Part shown: piece by piece, positions 13,413 through 25,262 of the stretch
How positions within the stretch are numbered: the stretch's first letter is position 1
Layout of the letters: each line of letters opens with the position of its first letter
Assembly: GCA_907164885.2 (NCBI GenBank)
Contig: OU015496.1
Coordinates: 137,944,003 to 138,008,002, forward strand
Direction: 5' to 3'
Source of the DNA: Dolomedes plantarius
Taxonomy: Eukaryota > Arthropoda > Arachnida > Araneae > Dolomedidae
DNA: 64,000 bases
The notes under the pieces: model-generated
The model's database searches: none
What the model was told of the DNA's origin: nothing
Seen by the model: the letters and a program-made list of their open reading frames with translations, nothing else
Program-made: the position numbers and the translations under genes

Positions 13413-13502
<90 letters not shown>
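13413..13502. repeat. Microsatellite (AC)n(AT)n
   Basis: An AC run, a short ACAAACAT bridge, then an AT run. Copy B (49533-49612) is shorter and ends in GATA steps. Confidence 0.93.
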
Positions 13503-13508
<6 letters not shown>

Positions 13509-14387
13509 ATTTCTCCAAAAAATATGTGCAATAATTAAATAAATACTGTATAAATGCATCATTTTTAATATATTTAGACTATTAATTAATTACGCAGACT
13601 AAAAGATATTCCCTTTAGAGATCCCAGAGTAAAGTATTGTTCGAATTGCTCTCAAGTACATCCTGTAATTGAGAAGGATTTCTTTTTTTTTATTTTCATT
13701 TTATCTCTAATTATATTATGTACTTATTTCCCTCTAATTAAAATAATTCCCTTTGCCATAGTAACGTTAATTGTACTAACATTAATTTTACTCTTCTTTG
13801 TTAAAAGATTCATGATAGCCTTTAAAAATGATAAAATACTTTTATCTCGTGCAATGGTATGATAGCAGGTCTCCTCTTTTTAAATATCGAAGGTAATTTA
13901 GATGACACTAAGTAAATGTTGGGAAATACCTAAAGTTGAAGAAAATAATATTATTGGTGCAACAGAATAATTAACTAAAGAATAATTTTCAAAACTCTTA
14001 AGGAGAATTTTGGCTGTAACAAAATTCCAAATATTAGCCTTAACTCGATAAGATTGCATTAATCTATGATATAGAAAACAAAACAACTTATAAATTAATA
14101 TTAATGATAATTCATCTATATCTTAAAAATAGTATTTCTACATTATTCATTAAAAAATTTAAAAAAATGTTTTGAAAAAGCTTCGATGACCTTTGTCTTG
14201 TTAATTATCATGAAAAATGTGTTACATGGGCATTTCTTTTTTGCACGAGTATTCAAAATTTGTCGTTGATGCTAATCACCTTGTCTAGCTCCAGCTAGAC
14301 CAAATCCACGAGTCCATTCACCTACACAAAATCATGTACCAAAACAGGATCTTTGATTCAAAGTTTAATCAACCACACAATTTAGAG
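13503..14387. other. Unassigned AT-rich stretch
   Basis: I see no gene or repeat that I can name. Confidence 0.4.
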
Positions 14388-14564
14388 TACAGTGGAATCT
14401 CGATCGATCGTTTTCGGATCCATCGTTTATCCGTATGTGTCGTTCATTTTATCCAGTCCCAACGATCATATTGCTTTGTTATGTTACCGCATCTATCGTT
14501 TTCCCGCATTTATCGTTCATTTCAATCGGTCCCTTGAAAAACGATAGATCGAGATTCCACTGTA
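14388..14564. mobile_element. pogo/Tigger-like MITE
   Basis: 173 bp between TA dinucleotides. It starts CAGTGGAATCTCGATCGATC and ends with the mirrored CGATAGATCGAGATTCCACTG. CAGTGGAA-type termini plus TA duplication are those of pogo/Tigger elements of the Tc1/mariner superfamily. It has no coding capacity. Internal ATCGTT motifs alternate through the element. Copy B: 50494-50668. Confidence 0.85.
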
Positions 14565-14753
14565 TTTTGTTGATTTATGGTGTATATGAAGTCGGAATAA
14601 TGCATTAAACTTTTAAATAAATAACTAAGAAAATTCCTTTTTATTTTGTTTGCTCAAATTAGTAGATGCAATATATTTATACGGTTAGATACTTTGTGCT
14701 AGATCGAATACTTAAAAAATATTATAGTTGATTAAAAAAAGAAAAATTTTGTT

Positions 14754-15584
14754 AGAAACCTATCTCACATTTCTTCTGCAATCTGACTGAGATAAATACC
14801 ATATATACTATCCCCTACTTAAAGAGGAAAATATTATTGTTAAAAAGAAGCTTATTAGTATGCAAAGATGGGTAAGTGGAATCATAGAGCTTTAAGTTAT
14901 ATAGAAATCACGTTAATCAGCCCTCTATGCCAAACCGTTTTGCTGAATATTTTTTGTTCAATTCTATTTTATTCCACTTCCTGGCAAAAATACCTGCAAC
15001 ATTTTATGTTTTTGCTATTTATAGCTGTGAAATATCCTATCATTCATAAACTCCACATAACAACGCAAGTGCATACGACACCTACGAAATGTAGTCTTAA
15101 AAAGAGATGCTACAATTACGTAGATAAAGAGACTAAAGCCTCTGGATCATGAAGCAACGCTTTACGCTTTACCTTTTTCGACGGAAGGATTACTGTTCTA
15201 CAACATTCTGCTTTACAGAATAGCTGTAGAGTTTGTTCAAGAGATGTATTCACCGACACTGAAAGAAAAAAAATCTTCTCATTACAGTTTTTGATTCGTT
15301 TGAAAAAATAAAATGAAAACTTTTTTTTTCTGGCTATAAGCATAGAAACTGCAGGCCTTCTGAACCTATGACAGAATTCGCGATGAACGGCTAATAACTT
15401 ACGAAGGAAAAATATTGAATTTCTGAATAGAAAAGCAACTTTTAACTTTTCCAGACTATGCGTGAACATTTTTGCATGATAATACGCACGCTTGTAATAA
15501 TATTATTATCTTTCTTAAGAAGGGGATAGTATATATGGTATTAGATCTCAGGTATATTGTAGAGGGAATTTGAGATAGGTTTCT
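14754..15584. mobile_element. Non-autonomous element with ~80-bp inverted repeats
   Basis: 831 bp. The left end reads AGAAACCTATCTCACATTTC and the right end, reversed, AGAAACCTATCTCAAATTCC. Deeper in both arms is ACCATATATACTATCCCCT. The centre carries two overlapping open frames that are kept in both copies: plus 14868-15152 (94 codons) and minus 15116-15469 (117 codons). I recognise neither. The minus frame is rich in K/R and C and could be a captured fragment. No clear target duplication seen, superfamily unknown. Confidence 0.7.
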
Positions 15585-16390
15585 GACTATCTTTCGTTTT
15601 TAATTTACTACTATTTATTTTTTTAAATGCAAAATCTCTAATGATATTACAACTACTAATTTAAACAAATGAAAATGCAATTTATTAGTTATTTATTTAA
15701 AAGTTTAATAAGTTCTTTAAGCGATTTTGTTTGTTATTAATTTTATCTTTTGTGAAATACAATAATAATTAGTATAAAACATATGTCTTCAAGTCTAACT
15801 AACATCTCCAAATCCTTTAATTACTTTAATAAAATCTGAGCAAATCTAACTTTCAGACCATTGTCACTTTATTCGTCAAATACTTATTTAAATTTATTGT
15901 GAAAACATTAGGAAATCTCATTCGAATGTTACATATTGATATTAAAAAATAAATACGATATAAAGTGTTTTATATTCATAAAGCATGAGTCTATAAATAT
16001 TCTATTGTAATCTTTAGTTCATTAAATTTAATGACATCAAGAGAGAATTTCTGCTTACATTAGTTAATCTCAAAGAGATGTAAATTAAATACATATATGT
16101 TAAACTTATAGCTCAAAAGCCCTAATTAATTTAGATCCCTTTAAAAATTAGTCCTTAAAGTTAAATTACTATTGAAGATGATCTAAGAATACAATTTTTT
16201 AATATAAAAGTTTATATTATTGTTACATTGCATCCCTTTGAATGCTGTTCTAAACCATCTTTATATAATATTTAAATGTTTAGGCAATTAATGAGAAACT
16301 TCCCTTTATGCTTCTCAGAAGAAACTCTTGTTTTAATTGTTAACAAATTCATCCTATAAATAAGATGGATTTTTTGTTTTTATTTTATCC
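15585..16390. other. Unassigned AT-rich stretch
   Basis: I see no gene or named repeat. Confidence 0.4.
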
Positions 16391-16612
16391 CTGTTGTTGT
16401 TGTTTCTGCCTTGTTTAGTTCTTTAACGCCTTCTGGCTGAAAATATTTCAGACCAGATCCATATAGACTAGCGGACTAAGGGGTGCGGCTCTGGTTTATA
16501 ATGACACCATAAGGGTTGGAAGATCGTACACTCTCCCTCCTTCTCTGACCTCATAGATGGAATTTCCCTTCTACAGATTTAACGTGCCCATATCCGGCCT
16601 AGACAGGGATAT
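16391..16612 (-). mobile_element. 5'-truncated tRNA-derived SINE
   Basis: On the minus strand it reads GCACGTTAAATCTGTAGAAG, then a CTATGAGGTCAGAGAAGGAG segment and a terminal (ACA)n-type tail, seen here as GTTGTTGTTG at the left edge. The first two segments align with the body of the full SINE at 24230-24537. The tRNA-like head is missing. Confidence 0.7.
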
Positions 16613-16692
16613 TTTATCGCTAATTATACTATATACTTATTTAATCTAATTATAAACGTCTCATTTGTCATAGTCATATTAATTGTACTTTT

Positions 16693-16835
16693 TCTTTGGT
16701 TTGGTTTGGAGCGCTACAGTCAACTTTCTGCTATACGAGGGCTAATTTGACTGGGACCTACAGTTTAGAGCCGATTTCGAACGACTACAAATATACATAC
16801 CAACAGTGGGACTCGAACCAACAAGTGTTAAATGA
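16693..16835 (-). mobile_element. SINE fragment with a perfect B box
   Basis: Minus strand carries GGTTCGAGTCCC (16819-16808), a canonical RNA polymerase III B box. It is followed by about 110 bp of body ending in a CCAAACCAAACCAAAG tail. An A box at the proper distance is not evident, so the head is decayed. Confidence 0.6.
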
Positions 16836-17922
16836 TTTCTGATTTTGTGGGACAGTGAGAAATTTCTTGTTATTTAATGGAGACAGTTTCTTTTAAATCT
16901 AAATAATTAAAAAATTTAGAAGCTTTATACATCATATATTCTCTTATTATATAATGTCTGTGATGATATATATCGATTTTCTACAAAATAATTTCAGTTT
17001 TAGTTTTTATGCACCAGGTGAACAAATATTATGATCTCTGAATGTATGAAAAATATTAAAAGAAGGATTTTCATCATTATTAATGAAATAAGTTCTGCAT
17101 TTTATAATCTGTTTTTCTCGGGGAAAAAAAATTCTCTAACTTTTCTACTGAATGACATGAAAACAGGCATTTTTCTTGCTTAAGTACGCAAGTCCAATGC
17201 CTTTTTTTTCGGCAATATTGTACCATAAAAATACGAATTTTCATCTCTATATCCTTTTCTAGGTCGTAAAATCATCCTGTAAACCCCAATATCTCGCTCC
17301 GGAAATTCAGTCCCAGCTCTTATCCTTTTCTGGAAATTCTATTTCACTTTTTCAATACGAATCAAGAGATTTGATGTACGATTGTCATGATATATTTATT
17401 TTCAAAAATGCTAGAAAATTTATTTTAAATAAAAAAAAAGGTTATACGCTTAAGTCAGATAGTTTAGAAGCATTTGAGAGGACTAACAGTTATGACTCGA
17501 AAAAAATTTTTAAAACCAAAACATCATAAAGACATTTGAAACTTTAATTTGAAACGAGAAAATAGTTAAACAATATTTCAGAGTATTTAGAAGATTAGAA
17601 ACAATGAAATTGTTAAAAAACAATGTTCTCGGTTCATTATTCGTTACGTTACATTAATAAAAAAATTAGTACATTCTAAAAACAATTAGAAAAATAGGAT
17701 ATATATTTGATTCTTTCTTTTTAGCTTCTCAGTCAAATTATTTCTCTAAATTACGCTATAATATGATAGCTGTTAAACTTCATAGATTAACAATGTGTAA
17801 TTATAGAATAATTTATATATATTCTCATGTTAAAAATTATTGTTTAATTACGTTCCATTACATTATGAAAAATTCTATTAAATTTTTTCTACTTTTTCTA
17901 CCAAACACATTAAAGATAAAGA
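16836..17922. other. Unassigned AT-rich stretch
   Basis: No gene seen. The segment at about 17270-17400 (ATCATCCTGTAAACC... CTGGAAATTCTATTTCA) loosely resembles 20310-20410, suggesting two old copies of one repeat. Confidence 0.35.
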
Positions 17923-18137
17923 GCCTGTTGTTGTTGCTTATGCCCTTTTCCCGACAGCAACATCAGATCAAGTCCTATATAGGCTATTGGGCTGAAGGGG
18001 GTGGCTCCGGTTTTAATTAGTACCACAAGGGTCGGAGTCCGACTTTGCTACGAACCGACCCCGTAATTTTGAACCGAGTCAAGGGACGAGACCGGTACAC
18101 TTGACCCCGCACCTCCAGAGGTCAATCTGAGAACTTA
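17923..18137 (-). mobile_element. SINE body and tail
   Basis: Minus strand: AAGTTCTCAGATTGACCTCT, CGGTCTCGTCCCTTGACTCG, a middle region, then an ACAACAACAGG tail. The first part matches the body of the headed SINE at 27818-28028, so this is a head-less copy of that family. Confidence 0.65.
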
Positions 18138-20945
18138 CATTTATGGTGCGTTAAGCCTTAAGTGCAGGATTTCTGTTTATTTTCATTTGATTTGACTATC
18201 TGTTTCAGTGGGGATCTCGGAGCCTTATGATGTCTTTTGGTTAGACCAGCATCCTGTTTAGAAAGTTCCCCCTTGAGATAACAGATTTGGTTACGCCACC
18301 TGGTAGAAGAGACCAGTCGGTTGTCTCGTTATATGGTTTAGTTCTTTTATTGCTGCAGAATCTTGCATATATGGTGCGTTGAGCCCAAAGGGCGTGATTT
18401 CCCTTTATTTTGACTGAATTCTTCTTGTTAGTAATTATCTTTCTCAGTGGAATTATTTTCTTTTAGTTTTATTTGATAAGACCTATGTAAGACATTAAGA
18501 ACTCACTAAGCATTTCAACCACTTTCATAGAACCAAACGATACACTAGTTTCACACTAACAAGTTCGGATATCCCACTAGTGTTATGTTTATATTTTCCT
18601 TCTTTTTTATGTTATTGTAAAAAAATTAATAAATAAAGAAAGCTTATTACTTATTTGCACTGACTAAATAATATATTTTATACGTAGCCCAACATAATTC
18701 CTCTTCCCTCAGTGCAACTTAGGCAGGCAAAAAAGGTTTGATACCCATGTGATAGAGGCAGTTCGTAATCTTCTGCCACGTCGACCTCAAACGGTAATTA
18801 AACGACCTCTCACTATCATTAATGGCAGTGATATCAAATCATCTGTTGCAGTGGACCTTTGGAGAGCATGATTCCGCATTGAACTGTTACTCAAGCAAGG
18901 TTATTCCTTCTTGGGGACTGAAAGTTGACAGGAATGCAAAACAGGATATTTGCGTTCAAACAGGATTTAGTTTTTTCTTTATAAGTTTGTTGGCTTATTA
19001 CGACAGCTTCCAAATGGTATCTATTTATTTCAATTTCAACGTTGTCAACAAGTTCCTGGATACAGTCTAGAATGTAATGGAGAGCGAGGACAGTCGCAAA
19101 TCCTTCCCTATTCTCCGTCACCATATAAAGTCACCTGTTGCTTAGAGAGCATGATTGCTTTTTCGTTTCCCCCTTAGCTTAAACTAGTTTGCTTATTTAT
19201 CCACTAAAAGAAATTCGATCAGGAAAATGATCATTAGACAGACAATTTTATGTTTCAGAGATTACCTTCAAACTCTCGTACAATAAAGAATTATTAATGT
19301 AAAAATAAAAGAACTGACTCCATATATCCCCATGTATAATGCTTTATTAATACTCGTATATATATATTCGAACACTTATTATTAAGAATTAAATAAAAAG
19401 CTATCGAAATAGGCAATTGAAAAAAACCAAGCAAAAGCCAAAATTCGGATGGGCCAAAACTATAATAATAAAAATAACAATCGTAACTATACTTCGTCTA
19501 TTATACTTAATAAAATGCCATTAAAGATCAGTTTCTTTTCAGGGGAAGATTTTGTAATATATCAACATTATTGGGGATTCTTAAGAGTCATTCTTGCTTT
19601 AACATCATCTATTAACTTAATCGACCACATTTTAAAAATTTTTTAACGAAAATTAAACTTCTTTGAATACTTCAGTTACTTTGACGAAAGTATATTGTGC
19701 TATAAATAAAGAGAGAGAAAATATAGAGCATTTTCCATGCCTAAAGGATATTGTATTGTAAGATGGTGTAAGTTAATATATTTTAAATAAGTAAGATGTA
19801 ATGATGTTAGCAGATAATTTAAAAATTTCAAGAGTTGTTCGTAATTTTAATTTAAAATTATCAAGTCATGTAAGTTTTTCTATCATCATAAAGTATCAAA
19901 AGCGATTTAAAAAAGCTGTTTAGCATTATAAATACATTACACTAAATTTTACACTCCATAGTATTAAACTGCCCGTCAGCAGTTCATAAAATATGCCTTT
20001 ATTTAAAACTTCAAAACCTACTGCAATAATTTTCTGTAAAAATTCATTTTTTCTTTACATATTGTGCTCAGTAGAGATAATGGTAATTCTTTCTAAAAAA
20101 GGATTCAGGGCAGTACAAAATATTTTCGTTCAAAAACTTTAGGATGGTCCAGAAATTACATTATTTTTCCCTCAACAGATATAAAAAAAAATTCTCTGCG
20201 TGTTTACACACGTAATATTTCAGACGCACCGATTATACCCTATGATCCATTCCAGGAGACAGAAAAAGATAGTAATAAAATAAAGAAAAAATTCTCCTTT
20301 CTCCAAATCTGCTCCTATATCTTAAAACCATCCACCGTATCTCAAATATCCGTTCCCTAAAATCTGCTCAGATCTTCGATGCAATCCCTGGCATTCTATT
20401 TCATTTTTTAATCCTCCACGCATCAAAAGATCCCCTGTCCAATTTTTACCAGATCCTGTTCAACCGCTGATGTTTGATGGAAGAAAAAAAAATCTAATGG
20501 AAAGAGATCAAATCATGCCCCAAAAAATGTAATGTGTTTGATCCGACCTTTAAGTAGTTGAAAAAATGAAATGATCTCGAAATTTGTCCCTTTGATAGAA
20601 GATAAATCTCATATTGTAGAAAAGGAGGATTGTTACGGATGAAAAGACTCACGATCTACGATACTTTGAGAATGAATGCCCCAAAGAAATGTGTGGGTGA
20701 ACAAGTATATCATTGATTACCTCGTGGCATATATATAGAACTTAGGAATGGAGAAAGTTAATCTTCAGACTTTATGGGGATGAATTATGTGTTATTCAAG
20801 TATTTTTTTAACACACTCATGTTTTCTAACCGTCAAATTAATATGTTTACATTCATAATTTTGCAGTTTATTTTTATTTTGTCTTATACGTATAAAAATA
20901 ATGAAGAATAAAGAACATACTTTCCCCATTTGTGAAAGTTGCCTG
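18138..20945. other. Unassigned stretch with a possible ancient coding fragment
   Basis: Mostly featureless. Near 18745-18872 one plus frame reads EAVRNLLPRRPQTVIKRPLT and INGSDIKSSVAVDLW, up to a stop at TGA. It looks protein-like but I do not recognise it, and the same bases also carry open frames on both strands (18822-19070 plus, 18891-19124 minus) that are kept in copy B. A decayed gene or retroelement fragment is possible. 18195-18350 is moderately GC-rich and unassigned. An open 65-codon frame at 19449-19646 has no motif. Confidence 0.3.
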
Positions 20946-21077
20946 CAGTGAAACTGCTCTTTGGCGGATAGTAAAAGTTCCTAAAAAATTGTTATTTCTT
21001 CTATAACATTGGCTCTATGAAGTCTTGAAGGGGTTCAGAAAAAATGTGTCCGTTTAGTGTGGTGGCCGTCGAATAGG
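20946..21077. mobile_element. Diverged copy of the 28612-28794 MITE
   Basis: Shares CAGTGAAACTGCTC against ACTGAAACTCTC at the start, ATTGGCTCTATG in the middle, and GTCCGTTTAGTGTGGTGGCC against GGCCGTTTAGAGGGGTGGAC at the end. Confidence 0.6.
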
Positions 21078-21849
21078 AGACGCAGGCTGGACCCTGGTTT
21101 CTCTGAATTTTGTTATTAGGTAACAGTATTTGAAAAATATAGCTTATTACATAGGTAATATATTTCTTTCACTTGGTAAAATACCAGCCTCAAAGTTTGG
21201 ATACACAGTTTCGAAACCTTGCATGGACATAATGTTATAACAGTGACGGCTGGTCATTTAAAAAGATCATTTCCGATCATTTCTAAAGGATCATTCTATC
21301 AAAATCCCGATCTATAGGTCCGACCATTTTTAATATGTTTGAATTTATTTCTACCAGGTGGCATTATGTGTTAAAAAGTGATAAAGAGAGGGAATTTCTT
21401 GTGATATTGCCGCCAGTATTGCACTGTAGGCATTTTGATAAACATTTAGAATGCGATGCTTTCCTTGTATTCAGTATGGAAATTTAGAAATTAAATTATC
21501 AGATTAATTCGTGCTTCTTTGACAGTCACGACTGGCTACTTAGATGAAAAATCAAAATCAAAGCTTAGGATTGTGACTGTCTGGCTATTCTATCGCCTCA
21601 AGTATTATCTAAATTTTCTTCTTAAACCAACCAATTAATATTTTTTTAACAATAAACTGCCCTTAATGAATTACTGTTACTGATATGTGTGTGTTAAAGG
21701 AGGCTTTGGATGTTAATCCTTTATAATCCCGGAAAAAAAAGTAGTTTCAGCTTCATTAAAAAATAAGAAAGAAACGAAATAAAACATAGTGTCAACACCC
21801 TCTTTCTTTGACCTCATAAACGAAGAGGGAAAGTGCCGATAACGTTACC

Positions 21850-21960
21850 CCATAAAGTCGTTTCAGTTGCTAAGATACCGGCCTCGAGGTTTTGTAGGGC
21901 CTGTTCGAATTCCGATCCGACCTGACAGTTGTTATATATAATTTTGTACAAGTAATAAAT
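21850..21960 (+). mobile_element. tRNA-like SINE head (weak)
   Basis: GTTGCTAAGATACCGGCCTC followed by GTTCGAATTCC, a near-consensus B box. A related head lies at 21170-21225 (TAAAATACCAGCCTC then GTTTCGAAACC). The minus-strand open frame over this region (to 22100) is probably an artefact of this repeat. Confidence 0.4.
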
Positions 21961-22499
21961 GTTATTCCGAATGTCATACACGAAATACCGTAATTTGGGG
22001 TTGAAACCAACCTTTTCAATCTTACATAAGCTTTCATTTCCGCCTTAGAGACAGCTGATGACATATTACTTACATGAGACTTGCACATGACGCCGAGCAA
22101 AAATGCACCGCCTCTTAAATTTTCAAGGAAAACTGGAGTTTGCGTTTAGTTTCAAACTAATAATTACAGACCTTTAGGCCACGGAGCAATAGTTGTGCCT
22201 GTCTCTATGGGCTATTCCCAAACGCGTACGCTATTAAATACTGTTTGATTAATGGCCATCGCGTCTGTGATTTTTTCCATAGGGACAATCATACCTAATC
22301 ATCACCGGTCTAAGGAACAACAGCTATTTTTGTTTTCAAATATAGTAGAAAATTTTTATTCGGGAGTTTAAAAAGCATTTGTCAACATAAGCACTTAAGG
22401 AATTTGATTCTGAAAGCACACATATATCCGTAGACATGATACAATAAAATCGATTATAAAGAACAGGTTATTGTTAAATAATAGTATTATGTGTTTGGT

Positions 22500-22926
22500 T
22501 TAAGGCTGCTGTGTATTAACCCAATTGTATTCAATCACCTCAATGTTAACCAATGGAGAAAATTTGTCCAAGGATTGCCAACTTGGATTTAAAGATTGTT
22601 GTTTTTATATGTACTCAGTAATAGAGAAAGAAATTTTGCACCTTCGGATATTTTTTGTTCTTAAAAAATGTAAACAATATTTTAAAATTTAAATTATTCT
22701 TTGAAAGAAATCTGGTTTAGTGTGCTTTAAACGCTCCTAAACTCTTTTGGTAGACGAAATTTATAAAATTAATCCTGCTGCGAGATGCAGAGCAGTTCTG
22801 GCTATCTGAAAATACATTTTTGTTGTATTATCGGCATTTATGTAGCTGTAAAGAGTAGCCAAATTTTCTCCATTGTTTAACACTGAGATGAGTGAATCCA
22901 ATAGGGTTAGTACACGGCAGCCTTAA
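22500..22926. mobile_element. TTAA-flanked MITE, full-length copy
   Basis: 423 bp between TTAA sites (22500-22503 and 22923-22926). Inverted repeats of about 65 bp: left GGCTGCTGTGTATTAACCCA, right (reversed) GGCTGCCGTGTACTAACCCT, both continuing to TGGAGAAAATTTG. It interrupts the right arm of the surrounding inverted repeat. The uninterrupted left arm has a single TTAA at the equivalent point, which shows the target. TTAA duplication is the habit of piggyBac elements, but the GGCTGC terminus is not the usual CCC start, so the family is open. Confidence 0.85.
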
Positions 22927-23190
22927 GAAGAAAATTTAGATAATACTTGAAGGGGTAAAATAGCTAGACAGTGACACAATTCCTAGCTTTGATTTGTATT
23001 TTTCATCTAAACAGCCAGTCATGAATGTGAAAGAAGCGCGAATTAATCTGATCATTTAATTACTAAATTTTCATCGATTTTTTTAATGCTCAGCATATCG
23101 CTATTACATGACTTTGGCTGCAATATCACAAAAAAATTGCCCTCAGTGCCACTTTTTAACCCACAACACCACCTGGTAGGACTAAATTTA

Positions 23191-24171
23191 ACTATTTTAT
23201 TTATTTATTGCTAACCCATGTTCTTACACAAACATTCAGAAGTTTTTGCTGCAATTTGTCAAGAGATACTTCTACACATCACTCTGAGTTTTTACAATTT
23301 TATTATAAATGTCATCCATATTTGATTTTAGTTGAAAAGGAAATTCAAACATGCTGAAAACGCTTTAAATCTTAATTACTGGTATGTATTTCATCAGGAT
23401 TTATCTATAATTTTTTGTTCATTTAAAAAATATTTTTAAGTATATGAATAGACAGAAGAAGACAGACAATTTTTCTTTCTATACCTTCGAACCGAGTTTG
23501 AAAAACATGTTTTTCCATTTTTCACAAAACATGAATTCACAAACTTTAAAGGAAAGGCAGAAAATTTCTTGAAAAAATTCTGCAGATGAAGTATTCGTTC
23601 ATGGCATTTTCTAATATCTCGTTTTCCTGTAGGCTACAAAATATAAAATCCTGTGAATGACCATATACATTTTTATCTTATAAAAAGAGAATAAAAGTAA
23701 ATGTGTATTCAAACAATTTCTTAAGAAAAAAATGTTTAGAAGATAATATATTCCAATTCAAATATTTATACATGAAAAAAATTAAATTTTATTAATTATC
23801 TCATGATGAGAATATATGTTAATTTGTTAGGTTCTTTCTGAACACCATTGAGGCAAAAAAATGTTCTTGGTATGGTAAAAATAACACAAAAAACATTTCT
23901 ACAATTCATTAATTTTCTTTGAATATTTTTAAAAACTACTAAAACGGCGAGAAAAATATTTGTGATAATGTTTAAATACCTGCATGCAAATAATATTGAA
24001 TGCACATTTTTTCCCCTAATATTTGCGAACAAAAATCGCATACGTTGTGAATTTTCTACTGCAGCAATAGTTTTTTTCAGAGATATGCTTAAAGATAGGC
24101 GTCGTCGCTTCATGGGATGAAGAAACAATTTTGTAATAAGGTTGCAAGTAAACCAAATGGTATTCTATGTA
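23191..24171. other. Unassigned AT-rich stretch
   Basis: No gene recognised. An open plus frame at 23330-23588 (85 codons in copy B, 59414-59671) and a minus frame at 23796-24128 have low-complexity, AT-driven composition and no motif. Confidence 0.4.
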
Positions 24172-24210
24172 CCACTTGGGTATACCATTTTAATGGTATA
24201 CTGCAAGTGG
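24172..24210. repeat. Compact near-perfect hairpin
   Basis: A 39-nt foldback: CCACTTG + GTATACCATT pairs with AATGGTATAC + CAAGTGG around a TT centre, with one small internal mismatch. Identical in copy B at 60256-60294. Too short for a standard microRNA precursor. It may be the remains of a small MITE. Confidence 0.7.
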
Positions 24211-24229
24211 CTTTATATTTCGGTATTAT

Positions 24230-24537
24230 AGGGCTCGAGGTAGCCTGGTGGTAGCGCATGGGGTTGAAACTTGGGGTGCTCGGTTCGAATACCTTCGTGT
24301 CTAAGGCCACGTTAAATCCGTAGACCGGAAAGTCCTTCTGTGAGGTCAGAGAGAGTGGAACAAAGTACGATCACTCCAGATGTCACACCTGGGGGTGCTC
24401 GGTCAAAACTGAGGAGGCTCCAGGGAGTGGCGTTGTTTCACCTATAAGGTACCTCTATTGAAAGCAACCAACAATTATCGCGGATTATGAGCGAATGTTT
24501 TCACTGACAATTGCCCCGCATTGGCAAACAACAACAT
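24230..24537 (+). mobile_element. tRNA-derived SINE, full-length
   Basis: Head with A box TAGCCTGGTGG (24241-24251) and B box GGTTCGAATACC (24282-24293), the internal RNA polymerase III promoter. Body includes CACGTTAAATCCGTAGACCG and CTGTGAGGTCAGAGAGAGTG, which recur in the truncated copy at 16391-16612. It ends in an AAACAACAAC tail. Needs the enzymes of a partner LINE to move; no partner is visible here. Confidence 0.85.
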
Positions 24538-24742
24538 TTCGGTTTTATGGCACGAGCTTTGATGCAGAAAACTGATGCATGCTGGAACACGAGAGTGAAT
24601 CTATCAATCCCATTAAAACTGCTTGTATAATAATCTAAGTATGATGCTTGTTCAAATGAAATCGGTTAGAGATGTGTTGCCATAGGATGAGGAAGAAAGA
24701 AAAGAAGAGAAACAAGCAATTAGAAAGAGTAGTATTAATTAA

Positions 24743-25262
24743 GTTTACGGCATACAATGCTTCTTAGAGGAAGTCAACCATGGCGTTTAAGCAGGCATCC
24801 TACTGTTTGGGAAGGAGAATAATTCCCTCCGCGAATAAAGGTTCGCTTGCTGCTTGAACCAATCCTTAAATGCAGCCTGTTAGTCATCATCTATGTTGAA
24901 TATTTATCTAAGAATTTCTTTAAGCATACGAAAAGATGAAAGTCGGAGGACGACAAACCTGGGTTGTTCAAGGACCTCCCATTTCTTACATGCTAGGGAA
25001 TCAACAATCTTGGCGACATGCTCTCTTGAATTGTCGTGGAAAATGATATCTTCTGCAGACAGTATGCCGAGTCGCATGTTGTTGATATTCTTATTGATCA
25101 GTTATTGCAGAATATCGAGTGCCTGGTATTGATGTACTGATGGGGGCTGATAGTGTCGTTGGGTCCTTGAACTTATCCCAAACGATATTCTGATGAATGT
25201 GTACTGAATTTCATCTCTCAATTATTAAAAACTGAATTGCCGATCACTGATCTCGATTGGAT
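24743..25262 (-). pseudogene. mariner-family transposase relic
   Basis: On the minus strand the catalytic-domain remnant FHDNSREHVAKIV matches the HDNARPH block holding the second catalytic aspartate, followed by KKWEVLEQP. After a frameshift come SSSDFHLF (third catalytic region) and a C-terminal part starting SREGIILLPKQ. Upstream fragments (LRDEIQ, PPSVHQYQALDILQ) fit the domain before HDN. At least one frameshift and several stops; the N-terminal DNA-binding part and the inverted repeats are not visible. Inactive. Confidence 0.7.

Larger units (their letters stand above)
21350..23190. repeat. Long inverted repeat (foldback or TIR element)
   Basis: The left arm (about 21350-21700) is mirrored by the right arm (about 22425-22499 plus 22927-23190). 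Shared landmarks, read inward: CTACCAGGTGG, GTTAAAAAGTG, TTGTGATATTGC, CAGATTAATTCG, CTAAATTTTCTTCTTAA, then AACAATAAACTG/AACAATAACCTG. The right arm is continuous only if the TTAA MITE at 22500-22926 is removed. Spacer about 0.7 kb, no transposase seen. It may be a foldback transposon or the remnant of a long-TIR element. Confidence 0.75.

Noticed and set aside
24230..24300. Possible tRNA gene (A and B boxes)
   Set aside because: Does not fold into a full cloverleaf by eye and continues into a SINE body and tail.
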